Source: Rhizophlyctis rosea
Lineage: Eukaryota > Chytridiomycota > Chytridiomycetes > Rhizophlyctidales > Rhizophlyctidaceae
NCBI GenBank assembly: GCA_027596075.1
Contig: JADGJC010000502.1
Span: 1-22,013, forward strand
Length of the DNA: 22,013 nt
Direction of reading: 5' to 3'
Under the pieces are notes generated by a model. That model was not told the origin of the DNA and did no database searches. It saw only the letters and a list, made by a program, of their open reading frames with translations. Positions within the stretch are counted from its first letter, which is position 1; every line of letters begins with the position of its first letter. The translations under genes and the position numbers were made by a program. Below are positions 19,926 through 22,013 of the stretch, one piece after another.

Positions 19926-22013
19926 CTGAAACTACACATCCGATCACAGGCGCTTCCGTCGGGTGAAACCCAGTACTCCGGTTGGCGCAGCGAGTCATGA
20001 AATACTAGTTGACGCGCTGATGCAGTGCTTGTGACAGTGCCAGCACAACTCTTCCCGCTACCAAATGGCTATGTGTCCCTTCCAGTTCAACATGCGTTCA
20101 CGAACTGAAACGATGGTGGTTGGGTAGGGTCGAACTGAGGGGGGGGTGACCTGCACTTATGCTGCAACTTATCAAGAGGGGGCTGGTTTCCAAAGGTAAT
20201 AGATGACTGCCCGGTACGCGCAGAAAAACTCTCTATCTTATCCGTCGCAGTGCATAACGACTGTATGAACTCCTTTAGCATGTTACGGTGTTCCCACACG
20301 TCGAAAAGGATGGCACCCCCACTGCGATCATGTGTCTGCCGCTGCATTACAAACTCTGTATCATATCACTTTTTTGACCTACAGTCATGGAGAGCGCGCA
20401 ATGACTGTTGTATCTGGAACACGACTCATTTGGATTGCCCCTTTTTGTGGCCTGAGGTTCGAAGCGTCAGGCACACCTTGCCGTTTATTTGGATCTTTGG
20501 TGTTGCAAGGTTGCATCTAAATGCATACATGACCTTGTTTGTGTATAGATTATCGAGTTGGTTGCGCCCAAGCCCGAAGTTCAGAGACCGCCACCAAGGG
20601 CAAAAAGGACTTCGACCAATCTGCTCAGCGTCAATCTCACGACACCCACAATTGACTCCCATCCACATTGGGAGGGTGACTGACTTATAACGAATCATCT
20701 CAAACCACGCGTCGCCAGCGACTAGAGGTCCTTCAGTTCCTTCCCAGCTACAATGATCATCAACTCTCCGGTTCTTATGCAGAAAAATTGTGGCTCTCAT
20801 GAACAGGAAGCATCCAAAAAACCGAATCTCAAACGCCAGTCAGCCCGGCCGTTGGGAGGCGTCTCCCCCTTGTACCAATTGTAGCCGCGTGGACAGCGCC
20901 GAAAAGCACCTCCATTGCGGCTCAACCAGGAAGTGTGAAGAAGGAAAAAAGAATCGCCAACACGCGGACGTACCGATCTTCTTTGTCAGCCATAGTATGA
21001 GAAGATCCATTCTCAATCGCAGTGAGTATCAACCTCTTTCAATCCAAGGACGCCAGATCATCACAACGTCCTCATCATTACTGCGCCCAACCCGGCCAAT
21101 GGGTCCTTCCTCTGCCACCTACCGACATTTCGACGTTGAAAATGTGAAATTTCGAACACACTCTCGACGCCCCATTACCACCAATGGCTACTGATGTTCC
21201 AGACGGTCTTGTAACATGCTTATCGTGTCATTATCAAGTGCGAACCGATCAGGTCCATTTGTTTTTGCATTCTTTGAGCTTCTGGAGGATGATTATTTCC
21301 AGACTCCACCCAAGGGATTGGCTGTCTCAAACGAGAATAGTTGGGTGGATGGGAGCCTTAAGTCTCATGGATCTGAAGAGACAAGTGCGTTACCATGATG
21401 GCCCACCTTCCCATCCCAAACGCCAATGCAAAACAATCTATCCAATTGACCGGACTGTTCTCCAATTGGCGATGACACTGATATCACCCCCAAATTCATT
21501 TTGGCCGTCTCAATCTCGTCACCTGATCAGGATTGTATGCCAAAAACAAGGCTTTGACAGAGAAAGATATTGATTTTGTCGACCGTGTCAGATTCCGGGC
21601 ATTCGAAATTGAAGTTGCTCGATGTTCTAGTCATCTCCACGGGGTGATGTTATTTCAGTGAAGAATTTAGATCGCTGCACGCAGGTAAGTGGATCAACCT
21701 GAAAAAGGGAAGGGACACCACGAGGGCCGATGGTCTCATGAGAAGTTCATTCTCAATGATAAAACCTCGTGTATACCGCCATTGTATCCTTCACATCAGT
21801 GTACTGATCTGGTATCCTCATGCCATGCTGCAAAGGGGTGCGAATCATTCTCCCTACCGATGGAAGGATTGCAGGACGAACAGGAGCAAATTCTCCAAGG
21901 ACAAAGGACCTTGTGAAAATGGGGACATTCGGTCTCACATCCCAAAACCCCCCATAAGTAAAGAAGTTGTCCGTCGGCCACCCACCACCGGGCATGAACC
22001 TTATGCAGGTTGG
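19926..22013. other. no supportable gene
   Basis: Several frames exceed 120 codons (20250-20690, 20426-20800, 20790-21194, 21184-21573). For 20426-20800 and 20087-20347 I counted G by codon position and found no coding bias. Frame 21753-21995 on the minus strand has mild bias (about 30% G at position one) and could be part of a gene extending beyond the right edge, but no start, splice or domain supports it. A G8 run lies at 20140-20147 and a T9 run near 19872. Confidence 0.45.

Noticed and set aside
20450..20472. Hairpin GCCTGA/TCAGGC with loop GGTTCGAAGCG, resembling a tRNA T-arm
   Set aside because: The stem is six pairs but the loop is 11 nt, and no other tRNA arms are present.
20087..20800. 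Two minus-strand frames with protein-like appearance (20087-20347, 20426-20800)
   Set aside because: By-hand counts show G at codon position one no higher than at positions two or three, and no motif or start context supports them.

Overview
The window looks like a gene-poor stretch of a filamentous ascomycete genome. The lineage call rests on the one clear gene. It has a short spliceosomal intron of the Pezizomycotina kind (GTATGT donor, CTGAC-type branch site, TAG acceptor), a TATA box, C-biased third codon positions, a signal peptide and a Kex2-type Lys-Arg site. I see no bacterial operon structure, rRNA, foldable tRNA, CRISPR array or recognisable transposase or reverse transcriptase. The species cannot be determined from this sequence.

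Layout. Positions 1-320 hold a minus-strand reading frame with coding-like composition and a hydrophobic segment. It may be the last exon of a gene, and it runs through a 20-base C tract (poly-Gly in frame). Positions 321-3804 show no convincing gene. Positions 3807-4017 are a 211-bp MITE-like element with perfect 13-bp terminal inverted repeats, TA flanks and subterminal motif copies, the best mobile-element call here. Positions 4020-11787 hold only short, unsupported reading frames. Around 11.79-12.64 kb there is a hairpin-bearing copy of a diverged sequence also present near 1.74 kb, then a weak two-exon gene candidate. Positions 12.64-15.2 kb are featureless to me. Positions 15.2-15.75 kb are structurally rich: a long-arm hairpin, a family of 20-27 bp repeats and a 19-bp odd palindrome near the middle of the repeat field.

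The confident gene occupies 16142-17063 on the minus strand, with a 64-bp intron and a TATA box at 17184-17191. Its 285-residue product appears to be a secreted precursor: signal peptide, short propeptide ending in Lys-Arg, a six-cysteine module with inhibitor-cystine-knot (knottin) spacing, a second domain with ten cysteines, and a hydrophobic Gly-rich C-terminal segment. I recognise no named family for the whole protein; secreted effector-like or antimicrobial-like roles are inference only. From 17.2 kb to the end there are only weak coding traces. The most interesting is a minus-strand frame at 19533-19925 that loosely recalls the RNase-like fungal effector fold, with an in-frame 18-bp tandem duplication.

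Taken together the window reads as one intact secreted cysteine-rich protein gene in a large field of repeats, a MITE and possible decayed coding fragments. I cannot show any functional link between the gene and its surroundings.
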